This document shows positions 62,464 through 64,000 of a stretch of 64,000 bases of DNA, piece after piece. The DNA comes from Oscillatoriophycideae cyanobacterium NC_groundwater_1537_Pr4_S-0.65um_50_18 (lineage in GTDB: Bacteria > Cyanobacteriota > Cyanobacteriia > Elainellales > Elainellaceae): positions 682,001 to 746,000 of the forward strand of contig JACQYI010000009.1 in NCBI GenBank assembly GCA_016208305.1, written 5' to 3'. The position numbers and the translations under genes are program-made. The notes below the pieces were generated by a model, which was not told the origin of the DNA, searched no databases, and saw only the letters and a list, made by a program, of their open reading frames with translations. Position 1 is the stretch's first letter. Every line of letters starts with the position of its first letter.

Positions 62464-63303
62464 CTAGCCTGCAACAACAGCAATATCGCTGTAGCTCATT
62501 GAAGCTTTATTAGAGAGCGTCGCAATTTGAAGCTGAGCTGAACTGCCAGAGCCATCGCGATCGAAGTATAGAGCACCCGTCGATCGGTTGTAGACAAAGT
62601 AGTCGTTAGAATCTAAGGCTCTAGAACCTAAGCGGAATTGGGAAGCTCCGATCGTTCCCAACGACAAGTTAACATCGCCGAAGAAGAAGCCCTTGACCTT
62701 AAAGCCAGACTGCACGACGTTAATATCGTCGGAGTAAGAACCAAAGTCCGTGATAGTGTCAAGTCCTTCGTATTTATTGTTGAACTTAAATTTGTTAAAG
62801 CCAGTGCCGCTGGTCAGCACATCATTGCCATAGCCGCCGATGATCGTATCGCTGCCACTTCCACCTGTGAGGGTATCGTTGCCATCTCCGCCGGACATGT
62901 AGTCATTGTCATCTCCACCAGAGAGGTAGTCAAGTCCAGCTTCGCCGTAAAGAAAATCATTTCCAGACTCACCGTACAGGGTGTCATTGCCTGTGCCGCC
63001 ATAGAGCCAGTCGTTGCCTGTGCCGCCTGCCAGGTAGTCGTCACCGGAGTAAGTAGGGTTTAGTCCCCCGTACAGGATGTCGTTGCCTTCACCGCCATAC
63101 AGCGTATCACCCTGATTGCCGCCGTACAAAACATCATCTCCGCCAAAACCATAAAGGCGATCGTAGCCATCGTAATCGTTATAGTCAGAGCCAGCTCCAG
63201 AAGCGGGATAGCCATAAATTGTGTCGTTGCTATTGGTACCGTACAGTTCGCTATTGCCGTATGCGCTGTTGTCGCTAAGTTGTGTACCACGAATAATTGC
63301 CAT
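62464..63303 (-). CDS. RTX-repeat secreted protein (279 aa)
   Basis: The protein has 279 residues from ATG 63303 (AGGAG 9 nt upstream; the frame is open to 63390). It consists largely of RTX nonapeptides (LYGFGGDDVLYGGNQGDTLY; TGNDWLYGGTGNDTLYGESG; GGDGNDTLTGGSGSDTIIGG), with Tyr-rich variants. It ends in the T1SS-type block ITDFGSYSDDINVV ... STGALYFDRDGSGSSAQ shared with the two RTX proteins at 6-10.4 kb. A calcium-binding extracellular protein, exported without an N-terminal signal. Confidence 0.82.
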   Translation of the reverse strand: MAIIRGTQLSDNSAYGNSELYGTNSNDTIYGYPASGAGSDYNDYDGYDRLYGFGGDDVLYGGNQGDTLYGGEGNDILYGGLNPTYSGDDYLAGGTGNDWLYGGTGNDTLYGESGNDFLYGEAGLDYLSGGDDNDYMSGGDGNDTLTGGSGSDTIIGGYGNDVLTSGTGFNKFKFNNKYEGLDTITDFGSYSDDINVVQSGFKVKGFFFGDVNLSLGTIGASQFRLGSRALDSNDYFVYNRSTGALYFDRDGSGSSAQLQIATLSNKASMSYSDIAVVAG

Positions 63304-63854
63304 TTGAGTTACTCCTGAAGTGCTTTTTGGGTCGTATGCATGTGTTGGAAGGGTTGCTTGTTGCTTGGCTTTCCAACCGCATGTAGACATATCGGGGGTA
63401 ACGCAGGATGTTATGCAGTGATTTACATAACTTCAGAAAAAAGATGTTGCTCATTTGAGCCATGAATTTTGGCTAGAGGGACACAGTACTCTTCTCTGGC
63501 TCAAAATGCGCTAAAAGTTGTTCCTCAATTTAACCTTGCAAATCGCTTCAGGAGGTGATTCGCGACCTCATGCTTTGTTTAAACCTGCGGTTAAGTCTCT
63601 AGTCACGCCTCTGGTCACGCCCTTGGTCACACCTCTGAGCAGTTCTCCTCTGGGCGGGCGCATCTCGTCGTTAGGGCAGCAGATATTTTTAGGGATGAGA
63701 GAGTGGGCTGATGGGAGAGAGAACAAGGGCGATTGCATCATCCCACCTTCCAGCGTTCATAACATTTAGAGGCTCCCCCAACTGCTGCGCTCCCTCTGGG
63801 CTGTTCTCCTCTGGACTGCTACAGTCAAGAAGAGCAGAATGCAGGAGAAGCGTA
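63304..63854. other. 551-bp intergenic region with 12-bp repeats
   Basis: No confident gene. A 12-bp unit of the form CTGGTCACGCCC is repeated three times (63600-63635), then degenerates. An 83-codon frame crosses it but looks spurious. The region must hold the RTX promoter and that of the SPFH gene. Confidence 0.5.
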
Positions 63855-64000
63855 ATGAAAAGTCAGCCCAGTTGGCAGACATCCGTGTTTTTGGCGTTGT
63901 TCGGCATCCTGGCGATCGTCGGGTTAAATTCTTTTGTGATTATCAATCCGGGTGAGGCGGGTGTGCTGAGCATTTTGGGGAAAGCCACTGATGGAGCTTT
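63855..64000 (+). CDS. Prohibitin/SPFH-family protein (partial, runs off window)
   Basis: Only the first 48 codons are in the window. ATG 63855 is preceded by AGGAG (8 nt). The segment has a transmembrane helix (VFLALFGILAIVGLNSFVII) followed by NPGEAGVLSILGKATDGAF, the start of the SPFH/band-7 domain of prohibitin-like proteins. Such proteins form large membrane rings that organise proteases. The rest is outside the window. Confidence 0.8.
   Translation, partial: MKSQPSWQTSVFLALFGILAIVGLNSFVIINPGEAGVLSILGKATDGA

Noticed and set aside
63600-63635. CRISPR-like short repeats
   Set aside because: The 12-bp units are adjacent with no spacers and no cas genes lie in the window; it is a simple tandem repeat.
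63518-63769. An 83-codon frame containing LVTPLVTPLVTP
   Set aside because: The repeat is a 12-bp DNA tandem; the frame has no Shine-Dalgarno, no domain and atypical composition, so it is more likely non-coding.

Overview
The window is a piece of a cyanobacterial chromosome. The evidence is the very frequent octamer GCGATCGC (the HIP1 repeat), C-phycoerythrin genes with their bilin lyases, two phycobilisome rod linkers, NblA, Raf1, ferredoxin-sulfite reductase, cytochrome c6 and a photosystem II S4-domain protein. The host makes phycoerythrin. A Leptolyngbya-like filamentous lineage would fit, but this is only an inference. I saw no rRNA, tRNA, CRISPR array or transposase gene.

Layout. 0-6 kb: a CsgG-like secreted protein, the S4-domain protein and a large HTH/NB-ARC/WD40 STAND ATPase. 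6-16.3 kb: a long minus-strand run. Two RTX (calcium-binding, type I secreted) proteins lie downstream of seven closely spaced genes: a Cys-rich secreted protein, two unknown exported or membrane proteins, a lysozyme-like cell-wall enzyme with three modules, a DUF1304 membrane protein, a 61-aa protein and a class 3 lipase. This run diverges from a second STAND ATPase (vMAP-type HTH/NB-ARC/TPR, 16.8-19 kb). 19-28.4 kb: housekeeping genes, namely a GRDP-like protein, msrB, sir, a WecG/TagA-type glycosyltransferase, the upp/URC4 uracil pair, raf1 and a small HTH protein. 28.6-39 kb: the light-harvesting island, with cpcG, a membrane-anchored cpcL, a HExxH protein, cpeS, nblA, cpeBA, cpeY, cpeZ, a methyltransferase and a cpeF-like lyase. 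39-53 kb: speA, an alpha-amylase, a DUF1003 protein, a 1486-aa NACHT/WD40 STAND protein, a DUF3134 protein, a saccharopine-dehydrogenase-like reductase, msrA and an FAD monooxygenase. 53-64 kb: clpC, a tiny Lys-rich protein, a GNAT, a three-gene exported/membrane cluster with an HCxxMC membrane protein, a TPR protein, petJ divergent from petR-petP, a third RTX protein and the start of a prohibitin-type SPFH gene.

How the genes fit together. The light-harvesting island carries the pigment protein (CpeA/CpeB), lyases for four of its six chromophore cysteines, rod linkers of both the core-attached and membrane-attached types, and the degradation adaptor NblA. The petJ/petRP arrangement matches the copper-responsive cytochrome c6/plastocyanin switch. 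The upp-URC4 pair suggests uracil salvage or catabolism.

The best candidates for something undescribed are: (i) the seven-gene hydrolase/secreted-protein run divergent from a vMAP/NB-ARC/TPR ATPase; (ii) the NACHT protein with a degenerate Mrr-like nuclease domain and 14 WD40 repeats, which resembles bacterial NLR-type defence proteins; (iii) two small families of dispersed inverted-repeat elements; (iv) a ribbon-helix-helix-like tail on sulfite reductase. Assignments were made by reading motifs; no database search was possible.
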